NCBI RefSeq assembly: GCF_016811915.1 | Contig: NZ_CP069127.1 | Location: 4,966,001 to 5,030,000, forward strand | Origin: Brevibacillus choshinensis | GTDB lineage: Bacteria; Bacillota; Bacilli; Brevibacillales; Brevibacillaceae | Length of the DNA stretch: 64,000 nt | Direction: 5' to 3' | Shown: positions 16,004-23,726 of the stretch, piece after piece | Position numbering within the stretch: position 1 is the first letter of the stretch | Layout of the letters: each line of letters begins with the position of its first letter | The notes under the pieces: model-generated | The model's database searches: none | What the model was told of the DNA's origin: nothing | Seen by the model: only the letters and a program-made list of their open reading frames with translations | Translations under genes and position numbers: made by a program

Positions 16004-17056
16004 TTATTTGCCCTCTGCTTTGATCTTTTCTACCATTTCCTTTGCCCAAGGATAGGTTTGGTAGATTTCTTCATACAGCGGTTGTGCCGCCGTCTCCATC
16101 GCTTGCTGGAACGACTCATCCGGTGCCGTAAACTTGATGCCGTGTTCCATGAGAAACTTCTTGTCGTCCTCGTAGCTCTTTTCGAGCAGCTCCCATTCGT
16201 AATCGGCTGAAGCCTTCGCCGCTTCCTCGAGGATTTTTTGCTGCTCAGGCGTAAGCTGGCTCCAAAGCTTGCCGTTGATGATGTACAGGTTGGGGCTGAA
16301 CATGTGCTTGGATTCCAATACATCGGATTGAACCTCATACCAGGCCGAAGCCTTTAGTGTCGCGATCGGGTTGTCTTGCCCATCGACGACTTTTTGCTCG
16401 AGGGCCGTGAAGACTTCCGAGATCGGCATCGGAGTGATGTTGGCTCCCAGCAATTGGCCCAGCTTGATGTAGTTGGGGATATTGGGCATCCGGACGCGCA
16501 AGCCTTTGAAGTCTTCGAGGCTGGCGATGGTCCTGTTGCTGGAAAACATCCGGAAGCCGTTGGCGCTCCAGGCCAGAGCATGCACGTCGTGCTTCGCTTC
16601 CATCTCGTCCGTCATCTCTTTGCCGATAGGGCCTTGCAAGACTTTCTTGGCGTGCTCGAAATCTTTGAATAAAAACGGCCATTCTCCTACTGCCATCTTG
16701 GGCACATCCGCCTGCATGATCAGTCCCGGGATCCCCATTTCGATCGTTCCGTTGCGCACCCCGTCGTAAAATTCCTTTTCTGCTCCCAGCTTGCTGTTGT
16801 CATAGATTTGCACCTGCAGGGAGCCGTCGGATTTTTCTTCCACGATCTTTTTAAACTTCTCCCTGAGCGCTACGTTCTGCGGATGGTCCGTCGCGAAGTA
16901 GTTGGCTACCTTCAGGACATGGGGCTTGCCCGCCGCAGCCCCGCTGCCCGCGCCGGATGCCGTGCTGCCTGTGCTGCTGCCTCCCCCGCACCCTGAAAGA
17001 ACCACAGTGGCCGTGAGGAGCAGGCCTGAGAGGATTGCTAGACTCTTTTTTTTCAC
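16004..17056 (-). CDS. TRAP transporter substrate-binding lipoprotein (DctP family), copy 2
   Basis: A 350-residue DctP-type receptor beginning with a lipoprotein signal (TATVVLSGC-GGG). A longer reading frame from a TTG at 17071 exists, but GGAGG lies inside that extension and sits 8 nt before the GTG at 17056, so the GTG is the probable start. The ligand-site region has RVRMPNIPNYIKLGQLLG and VVDGQDNPIATL. It stands directly before dctQ and dctM and is therefore the cognate receptor of this TRAP system. It is clearly related to the receptor at 12.0-13.1 kb, suggesting duplication and specialisation. Confidence 0.92.
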   Translation of the reverse strand: MKKKSLAILSGLLLTATVVLSGCGGGSSTGSTASGAGSGAAAGKPHVLKVANYFATDHPQNVALREKFKKIVEEKSDGSLQVQIYDNSKLGAEKEFYDGVRNGTIEMGIPGLIMQADVPKMAVGEWPFLFKDFEHAKKVLQGPIGKEMTDEMEAKHDVHALAWSANGFRMFSSNRTIASLEDFKGLRVRMPNIPNYIKLGQLLGANITPMPISEVFTALEQKVVDGQDNPIATLKASAWYEVQSDVLESKHMFSPNLYIINGKLWSQLTPEQQKILEEAAKASADYEWELLEKSYEDDKKFLMEHGIKFTAPDESFQQAMETAAQPLYEEIYQTYPWAKEMVEKIKAEGK

Positions 17057-17106
17057 CTTGCATGCCTCCAATCGATATACAGGTTTTCGCTCTTCTTCCA
17101 GCGGGC

Positions 17107-18078
17107 TTACCCTTGAAGCTCAGGGATCAGATCAGGAGGCTGCTCTCCTTTCACAGCCGCCACCAGATTTTGCGCGGCTCTCATCGCCATATCGAAGCGC
17201 GTCTGATTTGTCGCGGATCCGATGTGCGGCAGAGTCACTACTTGCGGCATATAGAGCAAAGGATTGTCAGGAGAAACCGGCTCCTCGGCAAACACATCGA
17301 GCCCCGCCCCCCAAATGCGTCCCTCCTGCAAGGCCGCGATCAATGCTTCTTCATCAACGGTTTTTCCGCGGGATGTATTGATGAAGATCGCGGATTCCTT
17401 CATGAGCGCAAACTGCTCTCTCCCCATGAAGTGGGTGGTCTCTTCGCTGAGCGGGATCATCAAAACGACAAAGTCGGATTGTCGCAACAGGCCTTCCAGC
17501 GGGCTGTAGGTTACGCCCAGCCGCTGCTCCGTTTCCGGTTTGGGCCTGCGGTTGTAATAGAGTACCTCCATGCCAAAGCCGTACTTTCCCCTCCTGGCGA
17601 TCGCTTCGCCGATTCTGCCCATCCCGATGATTCCGAGCGTCTTGTGATGCACATCGACTCCGAAAAAAGACTTGTCGCTGCCCTTCTCCCATTTCCCCTC
17701 CTTGACGTGCCGATCCAGCTCAGGCACTCTTCGCGCAGCTGCCAGGATCAGGGCAAAGGCGAGGTCCGCGACCGTCTCATCGAGTACGTACGGCGTATTT
17801 GTTCCCATCACTCCCCGGGACATGAGTGCCGAGCATTCCATGTTGTTGTATCCGACCGAAATATTGCTGACCACCTTCAAATGCGGGGCATGGTCGAGCA
17901 GCTCTTCATTGATTTGTCCCCCTACTGTCAGCAAGCCTTCTGCGCGGGCGACCTCCTCCAGCAACCGTGACCGGGGGATCGGTTCTTCTCCCTCCCACTT
18001 CCGATACTCACAATGCTCTGCGATATACGCCTCCACTTCTGAAGGGATTGATGTGGCGATGTAGACGTATGGTTTCAT
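17107..18078 (-). CDS. 2-hydroxyacid dehydrogenase, GhrB/2-ketogluconate reductase type
   Basis: A 323-residue NAD(P)-dependent dehydrogenase. The dinucleotide motif GIIGMGRIGEAIARR is near residues 150-163; the next strand ends in NRR, which favours NADP. The catalytic Arg (NTSRGKTVDEE), Glu (DVFAEEP) and His (LPHIGSAT) are conserved. GhrB-type enzymes reduce glyoxylate, hydroxypyruvate and 2-keto-gluconate. Its ATG overlaps the TGA of the MFS transporter gene (ATGA), so the imported substrate may be oxidised or reduced at once by this enzyme. Substrate not proven. Confidence 0.88.
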   Translation of the reverse strand: MKPYVYIATSIPSEVEAYIAEHCEYRKWEGEEPIPRSRLLEEVARAEGLLTVGGQINEELLDHAPHLKVVSNISVGYNNMECSALMSRGVMGTNTPYVLDETVADLAFALILAAARRVPELDRHVKEGKWEKGSDKSFFGVDVHHKTLGIIGMGRIGEAIARRGKYGFGMEVLYYNRRPKPETEQRLGVTYSPLEGLLRQSDFVVLMIPLSEETTHFMGREQFALMKESAIFINTSRGKTVDEEALIAALQEGRIWGAGLDVFAEEPVSPDNPLLYMPQVVTLPHIGSATNQTRFDMAMRAAQNLVAAVKGEQPPDLIPELQG

Positions 18079-19385
18079 GCTTTTGCCTCCTCAATCGGGT
18101 TCTTGACGATGAACCAGTAGCAGAGAGCCGCGCAGCCGGCAATGATGCCTCCGGAGACGAACGCAAGCAGGTAGGAGCCAGTCGTATCGACGATGATTCC
18201 GGCCACTACCGGAGAGAAGGCTCCGCCGAAATAACCCCCGAAGTTCTGAATGGAACCTACGGATGCGACCAGAGCGGGAGGAGCAATATCGCCGGCCAAT
18301 GCCCACGCGCTTCCCGTGATCGCCGAAATAAAGGCCAGTGCGAGAGTGAGCAGTGTAAGCGTTATCACAATACCTTGAACAAATGGAATGAGGATGACGA
18401 CGATCGCTGCGCCGATCGCGCAAATGCTGATCAATAGCCGCTTGGCATGAATCGGGGTGCTCCTGCCTTTATCGACCATTATTTTGGTGATGTAGCCTCC
18501 AAAGATGTTGCCGAAGATGCCGCCAATCCATGGGATGCTCGCATAGATGCCCAGCTGAGCCAGCGTGATGTGATGGACTTCCACCAGATACAGCGGGAGG
18601 AAAATGAGGAAGATGTTCCAAATCCAGATCGTGCAGAAAAATCCGAGAATCATGCCCCACACGCTCCGGTACGTGAACAGCGTTCGCCACTTGATGCTCG
18701 TTTGCTGCAAGCCTTGCTCGGATCCGGAGCCATCCGCCTGAATGTACGCCCTCTCCTCCGCTGAAAGCTTGCTGCTTTTGTCGGGATTGCGATAGAAAAT
18801 GATGAATAAGATTGCGAATACTATGCCGACAATTCCGGTGATGTAGAACAACGATCTCCACCCAAAGCTCACCAGGATCAATACCAGAATGGGAGGCGCA
18901 ATCGCAGGTCCCCATTTGGAGGAAGAATCCCAGAAGCCCGTCGCCAGGCCCCGCTCCTTTTTCGGAAACCAGCTTGCCGTGATCTTGGCAGCAGTCGGAA
19001 AACAAGGAGCTTCTCCGACGCCCAGCAGCAGCCTGGCGGCAATGAAGGAGGACATCTTGCTGACTGCCCCCGTCAGGAACGTGGCGAGACTCCACCAGAT
19101 GACGGCTACAGAGTATACTTTCTTCGCACCAAAGCGGTCAATCAACCATCCTGAAGGCAGCTGCATGAGCGCATAGGACCAGGAAAATACGGTGCCCAAA
19201 AGACCGATGTCCGTCTTTGTGAGACCTAGTTCTTTCATCATTTCCGGAGCGGCGATGGATAGATTGGCACGATCCAGATAGTTGATGATCCCCCCGATCA
19301 AAAGCCAAATGACTACAGTCCAGCGGAAGTTCTTCTTCGTTTCCAATGGGAGACTTTCTTTTTGCGGTACCGAAGGCGCACTCAT
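18075..19385 (-). CDS. MFS transporter, ACS family (hexuronate/galactonate type)
   Basis: A 436-residue, 12-helix major facilitator of the anion:cation symporter family, resembling ExuT, GudP and DgoT. The N-terminal region has DRANLSIAAPEMMKELGLTKTDIGLLG and the conserved SWALMQLPSGWLIDRFGAKK-like loop between helices 2 and 3 (written SYALMQLPSGWLIDRFGAKK here). A hydrophilic centre separates two six-helix halves. Its start has AGGAGGTTGTCCC upstream. It is the first gene of the block, with two IclR-like operators and a promoter region in the 400 bp upstream. It most likely imports a hexonate or hexuronate by proton symport. Confidence 0.9.
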   Translation of the reverse strand: MSAPSVPQKESLPLETKKNFRWTVVIWLLIGGIINYLDRANLSIAAPEMMKELGLTKTDIGLLGTVFSWSYALMQLPSGWLIDRFGAKKVYSVAVIWWSLATFLTGAVSKMSSFIAARLLLGVGEAPCFPTAAKITASWFPKKERGLATGFWDSSSKWGPAIAPPILVLILVSFGWRSLFYITGIVGIVFAILFIIFYRNPDKSSKLSAEERAYIQADGSGSEQGLQQTSIKWRTLFTYRSVWGMILGFFCTIWIWNIFLIFLPLYLVEVHHITLAQLGIYASIPWIGGIFGNIFGGYITKIMVDKGRSTPIHAKRLLISICAIGAAIVVILIPFVQGIVITLTLLTLALAFISAITGSAWALAGDIAPPALVASVGSIQNFGGYFGGAFSPVVAGIIVDTTGSYLLAFVSGGIIAGCAALCYWFIVKNPIEEAKA

Positions 19386-19417
19386 GGGACAACCTCCTTT
19401 TGCGGGTTTTGTTTTAC

Positions 19418-19437
19418 ATTATCAAACACAGTTTTAT
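19418..19437 (-). promoter_or_regulatory. Promoter-proximal IclR/KdgR-like operator (site 2)
   Basis: The inverted repeat AAAAC-TGT-GTTTG on the minus strand (ATCAAAC-ACA-GTTTTAT on plus, 19421-19437) overlaps a -10-like GATAAT (19418-19423) that would serve the MFS gene 33 nt downstream. The AAC-N3-GTT core is the same as in sites 1 and 3. The -35 region is poor. Confidence 0.55.
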
Positions 19438-19442
19438 AAAAA

Positions 19443-19486
19443 TGACTTAAAAAAACGACGACAAGCTCACTCTCTGAAAGCGTTGT
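19443..19486 (-). terminator. Possible leader terminator upstream of the MFS gene
   Basis: On the minus strand GACAA pairs with TTGTC about 18 nt later, with a short inner GCT/AGC stem, and a run of seven Ts follows (plus A-run 19448-19454). It lies between the distal promoter at site 3 and the proximal promoter at site 2, so it could attenuate transcripts from the distal promoter. The stem is short and the call tentative. Confidence 0.35.
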
Positions 19487-19517
19487 CACATTTTCCGCTT
19501 AAAAAAGGAGTCTGCAC
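19467..19517 (-). CDS. Possible 16-residue leader peptide
   Basis: A GTG at 19517 follows a good GGAGG site by 8 nt and opens a 16-codon frame (V-Q-T-P-F-L-S-G-K-C-D-N-A-F-R-E) that ends inside the presumed leader hairpin. The stretch from operator site 3 through the Shine-Dalgarno resembles the corresponding stretch before the FAH-fold gene. That resemblance suggests either a true leader peptide or the remnant of a lost first gene. Nothing in the peptide shows a repeated regulatory codon. Confidence 0.3.
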   Translation of the reverse strand: MQTPFLSGKCDNAFRE

Positions 19518-19530
19518 ACTGGTCACCTCC

Positions 19531-19562
19531 ATTTGTTTTATAATATAAAACTACGTTCTGAT
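19531..19562 (-). promoter_or_regulatory. Distal promoter with IclR/KdgR-like operator (site 3)
   Basis: On the minus strand CAGAACG-TA-GTTTTATATTATAAAAC (shown in parts) contains the repeat AGAAC-GTA-GTTTT (19547-19559) next to AT-rich -10 candidates (TATATT or TATTAT). Site 1 has the same arrangement, with matching bases through the following TATAAAAC and the GGAGG site. The 416-bp gap 19386-19801 otherwise holds only the proximal operator, the putative leader, and the amidase promoter on the other strand. Confidence 0.55.
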
Positions 19563-19755
19563 ATTGCTTGTTTTTAAATGCGCACTTCCAAAAGGCGTGC
19601 GCCAGAGTAATTTTCATTCAATTCCATCTATTCTGTTAACAACTATACTAGCGGGTGCTCGAAATCATGTCAACGAAAAATATTCCAGATTCTTCCCCTA
19701 TTAGGCCCACCTGAAAGACAGGAAAATATACCCTACAACATTCGTACAAGGTTCC

Positions 19756-19761
19756 CTATAA
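19756..19761 (+). promoter_or_regulatory. -10 element of the amidase gene
   Basis: A perfect TATAAT lies about 40 bp before the amidase ATG on the plus strand, in the order expected of a SigA promoter. The matching -35 region is poor (TACAAC at 17 nt), so only the -10 is supported. Confidence 0.45.
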
Positions 19762-19801
19762 TGGTCTGCAAAACGAAACCACTGACTTATGAGGAGAAGC
19801 C

Positions 19802-20929
19802 ATGAAGAAGAGTACTCGCAAGGCAGCCATCATCATCGCCATGCTGCTATCCACCTCTATCCCCCGCTGGGAGCATGCTCAAGCCGTTTCAACGGACAAT
19901 GCCGTCGTACTGGCCACATCGTTGAATGTCCGCAGCGAGCCTGCCCAGAAGTCAACCATCGTTGGATCACTTTCCTACGGCACGATCGTTTCTGTCTCCG
20001 GTGACGCATATGGATGGTCTAAAGTAAGCTCGGGCAAGGTCTCCGGCTGGGTCGCCGGCCATTATTTGAAGCAAACGAATGCAGCCCCAAAAGCCAATGT
20101 CTCCTCTTCCGGTAACCAGGGATCGAGCAGCAGCACTTCGATCGGAACCGTACAAGCCGATGCCTTGCGCATGCGAAAAGGACCGGGATTGGACCAAGGA
20201 ATCGTGCGCGTACTGCCTATGAATACAGCTGTGGAAATCATCGGTCAGCAAAATGACTGGCTTCGGATTCGCACTTCATCCGGTGAGATCGGGTGGGTGT
20301 CTGGCACTTATATCGGGAAGCAAAAGGCGGGATCGGTTATTTCCGCTTCCAAAGCCATCGGCTCCAAACCATCTGGAAAGCCCTGCTTGAAAGGAAAGCT
20401 CATCGTCGTGGATGCCGGACACGGCGGGGGTGACGTCGGTGCCATCGGCAGCAAGTACGGCACATTGGAAAAGACCGTGAACTTGCAAACTGCCAACAAA
20501 CTGGCTCAAAAGCTTCGTCAGCGCGGAGCCGTGGTCGTCATGACCCGCACCGGAGCCGATGAAAATCCTGCCTTGCACGATCGGGTCGAGATCAGTGAGG
20601 CACGGAATGCAGACGCTTTTATCAGCATTCACTACAATTCCTCGCCGAAGAATGTAAACGGTACCTTGACCTTCTTTTATTCAGAGAACAAAGACAAGCC
20701 GCTGGCTCAAGCCATCGAAGCCAGGCTCGGCAAAGTCTACGGGACCAAAAGCAACGGCGTTTCCTTTGGAGACTACCACGTGCTGCGGGAAAATGACCAG
20801 CCGTCCGTACTCCTCGAGCTCGGTTTTTTGACGGCTGCCAAGGATGAAGGACTCGCGAGGACGGCTGATTATCAGCAGCGCTCGGCAGATGCGATCGTAA
20901 AAGGATTGGCGGATTACTTTGGGGAATAG
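19802..20929 (+). CDS. N-acetylmuramoyl-L-alanine amidase with two SH3b domains
   Basis: A secreted peptidoglycan hydrolase of 375 residues: signal peptide (1-~29), two bacterial SH3 wall-binding domains (about 33-90 and 115-172, each with the L-N-V-R or L-R-M-R strand and a closing G-W-V), a short linker and an Amidase_3 catalytic domain (about 198-375). The zinc ligands His207, Glu223 and His277 and the catalytic Glu339 (SVLLELGFL) are all present, so it should be active. GAGGAG precedes the ATG. It is transcribed divergently from the sugar-acid block and ends at a strong bidirectional terminator. Probable role: cell-wall turnover or separation. Confidence 0.93.
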   Translation: MKKSTRKAAIIIAMLLSTSIPRWEHAQAVSTDNAVVLATSLNVRSEPAQKSTIVGSLSYGTIVSVSGDAYGWSKVSSGKVSGWVAGHYLKQTNAAPKANVSSSGNQGSSSSTSIGTVQADALRMRKGPGLDQGIVRVLPMNTAVEIIGQQNDWLRIRTSSGEIGWVSGTYIGKQKAGSVISASKAIGSKPSGKPCLKGKLIVVDAGHGGGDVGAIGSKYGTLEKTVNLQTANKLAQKLRQRGAVVVMTRTGADENPALHDRVEISEARNADAFISIHYNSSPKNVNGTLTFFYSENKDKPLAQAIEARLGKVYGTKSNGVSFGDYHVLRENDQPSVLLELGFLTAAKDEGLARTADYQQRSADAIVKGLADYFGE

Positions 20930-20942
20930 GGAAAACGAAGAG

Positions 20943-20978
20943 AAAAGAGAGCATGAAACTCCTCACGCTCTCTTTTTT
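20943..20978 (+). terminator. Bidirectional intrinsic terminator
   Basis: AAAAGAGAGC (20943-20952) pairs perfectly with GCTCTCTTTT (20967-20976) around a 14-nt loop, followed by further Ts. The opposite strand also ends in a T-run, so the hairpin can stop both the amidase gene and the convergent gene at 21.0-22.2 kb. Confidence 0.85.
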
Positions 20979-20998
20979 GAATGGGTTTATTTATGGAG

Positions 20999-22210
20999 TT
21001 ATGGAGTTACCGTTTCGTTGCTTGCTGGCAGTGCGGCTTGCTGTTCCCCAGCCGCATCGCCGCTCGCGGTTCCATCCTGCTGACCAGCTTCTGTGCTAGT
21101 AGTTCCGTCTTGCTGACCTGCTTCTGTGCCCGCAGTTCCGTCCGGCTGACCTGCCTCTGTGCCCGTAGTTCCGTCCGGCTGACCATCCTCGATGATGATG
21201 AGGTCTCCCTCCTCCTGGTAGCCTACTTTTGCGTTCAGCTGTTCACCGATAAATCGCAGCGGCAAAAAGACACGCCCGTTCTTCAGCACTGGGGCCGTCT
21301 CCAGCTTCACCTTGGTGCCGTTCACGTCAGCTTCGTTGGAATCCAGATAAAGCGTGATCTTGGTTTCTCCCCGCACGACTTCCACCGTACGATTTTCTCC
21401 GTCCCATTTCACGTCAGCTTTCAAGGAAGCGCTGATGGCGCGGACTGGAACCAGGGCACGCCCTTTTTCGATGAACGGTGCGACATCCATCGCGACCTCT
21501 GCCCCGTTTACATATGTTTTCAGCGATTCGTCCCCTGCTTTTTCGTAGAGTTCTCCCAGTTTTTCATACAACTCGGTATCCCCTGGTTTGTAAAAGCGAC
21601 CCAGCAGCTCCTTTTGAACTTCCAATGCTTGCGAAAGCTCTGTTTGCTTTTCCAGCTGCTCGGTCAGCGCTTCGTATTTCGCTTTGAGCTCCTCTGTGAT
21701 CTCCGTCGCATGCTTCAACTGCTGGCGCAGCTCGATCATCTCTTTTTTCGTCCGGACAGCCTCTTTTACAGCTTCCTTTTTGGTCAGCTCCTGCTGAGTG
21801 TCAGGATCTGCGGTTGCAGTCCCATCAGGATTCGTTTGAGTGGCTGTATCTGTGTTTCTGCCGCTTCCCTTGCCTGGCTTGTCCACTCCTTTGCCATGAC
21901 CCCTCGAGCCCGATTGTTGATCGTCTGCATTGCCATCATCGGAATCATCGATGTCGCCAGAAGCGTCGCCTGAGTCATTGGCGTTATCGGAATCGCCGTC
22001 AACGCCGCCTTGATCATCATCGTCATCATCTTGTTTATCCTCTTTACCATCGCGGCCTTTTTTATCGCCTTTGCCTTTGCCTTCTCCGCCCTTGCCTTCC
22101 CCGCCTTTGCCTTTCCCTGCTTCCTTCACCGGTTTCTCAGCTTGCACCACACCTACGGGTACGCTAGCCAAGATAGCCAAAACGAGACTGGTCGTCAAAA
22201 GTTTCTTCAC
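20999..22210 (-). CDS. Secreted copper-amine-oxidase N-domain (stalk) protein with tandem repeats
   Basis: A 403-residue exported protein. The start is the GTG at 22210 with GGAGG 8 nt upstream; an upstream ATG lies in the ribosome site itself. Order: signal peptide (to about 24), Lys/Gly-rich and strongly Asp-rich low-complexity region, a predicted coiled coil (about 125-215, repeated E-L/K-L heptads), a Cu_amine_oxidN1-type domain (about 230-340; AMDVAPFIEKGRALVPVRAISASL, FLPLRFIGEQLNA), and four imperfect 11-residue repeats (G-Q-x-D-G-T-x-x-T-E-A) at the C-terminus. The domain is common in surface proteins of Bacillales and does not imply oxidase activity. A wall or calcium-binding surface role is a guess. 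Confidence 0.82.
   Translation of the reverse strand: MKKLLTTSLVLAILASVPVGVVQAEKPVKEAGKGKGGEGKGGEGKGKGDKKGRDGKEDKQDDDDDDQGGVDGDSDNANDSGDASGDIDDSDDGNADDQQSGSRGHGKGVDKPGKGSGRNTDTATQTNPDGTATADPDTQQELTKKEAVKEAVRTKKEMIELRQQLKHATEITEELKAKYEALTEQLEKQTELSQALEVQKELLGRFYKPGDTELYEKLGELYEKAGDESLKTYVNGAEVAMDVAPFIEKGRALVPVRAISASLKADVKWDGENRTVEVVRGETKITLYLDSNEADVNGTKVKLETAPVLKNGRVFLPLRFIGEQLNAKVGYQEEGDLIIIEDGQPDGTTGTEAGQPDGTAGTEAGQQDGTTSTEAGQQDGTASGDAAGEQQAALPASNETVTP
21050..21190 (-). repeat. 33-bp tandem repeat encoding an 11-residue repeat
   Basis: Four imperfect copies of a 33-bp unit (reading GTTCCGTC-GGCTGACC-type blocks on plus) lie in frame in the 3' part of the stalk-protein gene, encoding G-Q-(P/Q)-D-G-T-(T/A)-(G/S)-(T/G)-(E/D)-A. 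Being in frame and inside a coding region, it is a variable surface-protein repeat rather than a CRISPR or replication repeat. Confidence 0.8.
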
Positions 22211-22299
22211 ACTGCATCCCTCCATGCTGTCTTAGTTGTAAGGCTTATAATGGATGTATCGGAAATGGCGAAAAATAAATGAATATAAATATTCTTCGA

Positions 22300-22323
22300 T
22301 GTGAAATAAAAAAGCCACTCTGC
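22300..22323 (-). terminator. Weak terminator after the flavin monooxygenase gene
   Basis: On the minus strand AAAAAAG and CTTTTTT pair around a 10-nt loop and end in a T-run shortly after the monooxygenase stop. The stem is almost all A-T, so efficiency is doubtful. Confidence 0.35.
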
Positions 22324-22341
22324 ACTTTTTTCCGCTTGCAA

Positions 22342-23547
22342 TCAGGATAGCTGCGAATCCTTTTGATTCAACGGCAGCCCCAGCTCCAGCTTGCCAAACA
22401 TTTCGCCCAGGTGGTCCATATTGAAGGTAATGTGCATGGACGAAGCCTGTACGTCCCTCCAGTAGCGCTGCAGGGGATTGGCTTCGAACATGCTGCCCGC
22501 ACCGCTGGAATCCATCATGGTTTTGACTGCTTGATTGCATAGTCTCGCTGTGAATCCGTAATTGCGGCGCAAACGCAAACGTTCATACGTATCGATCGGC
22601 TGATCGGCAGCGAGTCTAGCCAACGATTTTTCAAAAAGGGCCTGAGCTGCCTCGAGGGTAGCAGACACTTCAGCCACGCGGATCTGCTGATGGGTAAAAT
22701 CGGCAACTCTCGCATTTCGCACGGTCGCTTTGCCCTTGATCCCTTCTCTCCACAGCTCGTATGCATCGAGACTGGCGCCGAGCAGAGCGGAGGCGAGACT
22801 GACCGGAATCACCGCGTACAAAGGATACTGGTACAAGACATTTCCAGTCAAATGGCTTCCGGGCCCTTCCCCTTTTTGGCACCATGCGACCATATCGATT
22901 GTCCGGTGCTCCGGAACGAACGCCCGACTCACTCGCAGATGATTACTCCCCGTTCCTCTCTGTGCGATGGTATTCCACGTCGGGACGATCGTAAAATCCC
23001 TTTTCGGGACGAGCAGCATCATGGGTCTCTGCGAATCTATGCCATTTCCTGCTCCTGCAGCTGCATGGGCAAAAATCATCGCCCAGTCGCTATGGTCGAT
23101 TCCAGACGAAAAGCCCCACTCTCCCTCTACCAAATAGCCTCCGTCTACTCTCGTGACCTGATTGGCAGGCGATCCGCCAAAGGAAGAAGCGATGCAGGCA
23201 TCCGGCTCCTCGCCCCAGACCTCTCGCTGGGCTTCTTCGGAATAATAGGCCAGCATCCAGGAATGCAGCACCAAGAGCCCGTAGCACCAGCCCGCTGAAG
23301 GATCGGCTTTTGCCAGCTCGACAGTCGTCTCGTACATGGTCTGGATCCCCAGCTCCGCACCGCCCCAGCGCTTGGGCATGAGGGCCCGGATCAGTCCGGC
23401 ATTGCGAAAGGCTTGGATCGTTTCCTTTGGCTGGCAGCGGAGCTCTTCCGTCAGAGCGGCGCGTGACCGAATGGCCGGGACCATCTCGCGGATGAGCTCC
23501 ATCGCTTTGTCGTGAGTAAGTGGTTGTATGCTTTGGCTTTGCATCAT
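22342..23547 (-). CDS. Acyl-CoA-dehydrogenase-fold flavin monooxygenase (group D type)
   Basis: A 401-residue protein with the acyl-CoA dehydrogenase fold. The N-terminal helices carry the LMPKRWGGAELG motif and the C-terminus matches the HpaB/HsaA/DszC branch (RRNYGFTARLCNQAVKTMMDSSGAGSMFEANPLQRYWRDVQASSMHI, given here as a region near 325-375). Members are two-component monooxygenases that take reduced FMN/FAD from a separate reductase and hydroxylate aromatics or desulfurise heterocycles. The usual dehydrogenase Glu is not obvious. GGGAGG precedes the start. It is divergent from a LysR gene, which probably controls it. No reductase gene is adjacent; the SsuE-like one is 23 kb away. Confidence 0.85.
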   Translation of the reverse strand: MMQSQSIQPLTHDKAMELIREMVPAIRSRAALTEELRCQPKETIQAFRNAGLIRALMPKRWGGAELGIQTMYETTVELAKADPSAGWCYGLLVLHSWMLAYYSEEAQREVWGEEPDACIASSFGGSPANQVTRVDGGYLVEGEWGFSSGIDHSDWAMIFAHAAAGAGNGIDSQRPMMLLVPKRDFTIVPTWNTIAQRGTGSNHLRVSRAFVPEHRTIDMVAWCQKGEGPGSHLTGNVLYQYPLYAVIPVSLASALLGASLDAYELWREGIKGKATVRNARVADFTHQQIRVAEVSATLEAAQALFEKSLARLAADQPIDTYERLRLRRNYGFTARLCNQAVKTMMDSSGAGSMFEANPLQRYWRDVQASSMHITFNMDHLGEMFGKLELGLPLNQKDSQLS

Positions 23548-23610
23548 CGATTCCTCCCTGGCATGTGATCTTATGGATCATGGTACACCCAGATGTCAGC
23601 TGGATTGAAA

Positions 23611-23631
23611 TACCGGGATATGATATCGGTA
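23611..23631. promoter_or_regulatory. Candidate LysR-type operator
   Basis: TACCG (23611-23615) and CGGTA (23627-23631) form an inverted repeat with 11 bp between the arms in the gap between the divergent monooxygenase and lysR genes, the position and geometry expected for a LysR box. No experimental or comparative support is available. Confidence 0.45.
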
Positions 23632-23726
23632 ATAAGCTCTCCTTATTACGATCTCTCTTTTCCTCACTTGCATGTTATGATGAAAAAACAGCCTATCGCT
23701 GCAGATCGAATGTCAGGAGGCCCTTT

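Noticed and set aside
21050..21190. CRISPR-like repeat
   Set aside because: The units are directly adjacent with no spacers, in frame and inside a coding sequence; no cas gene is in the window.
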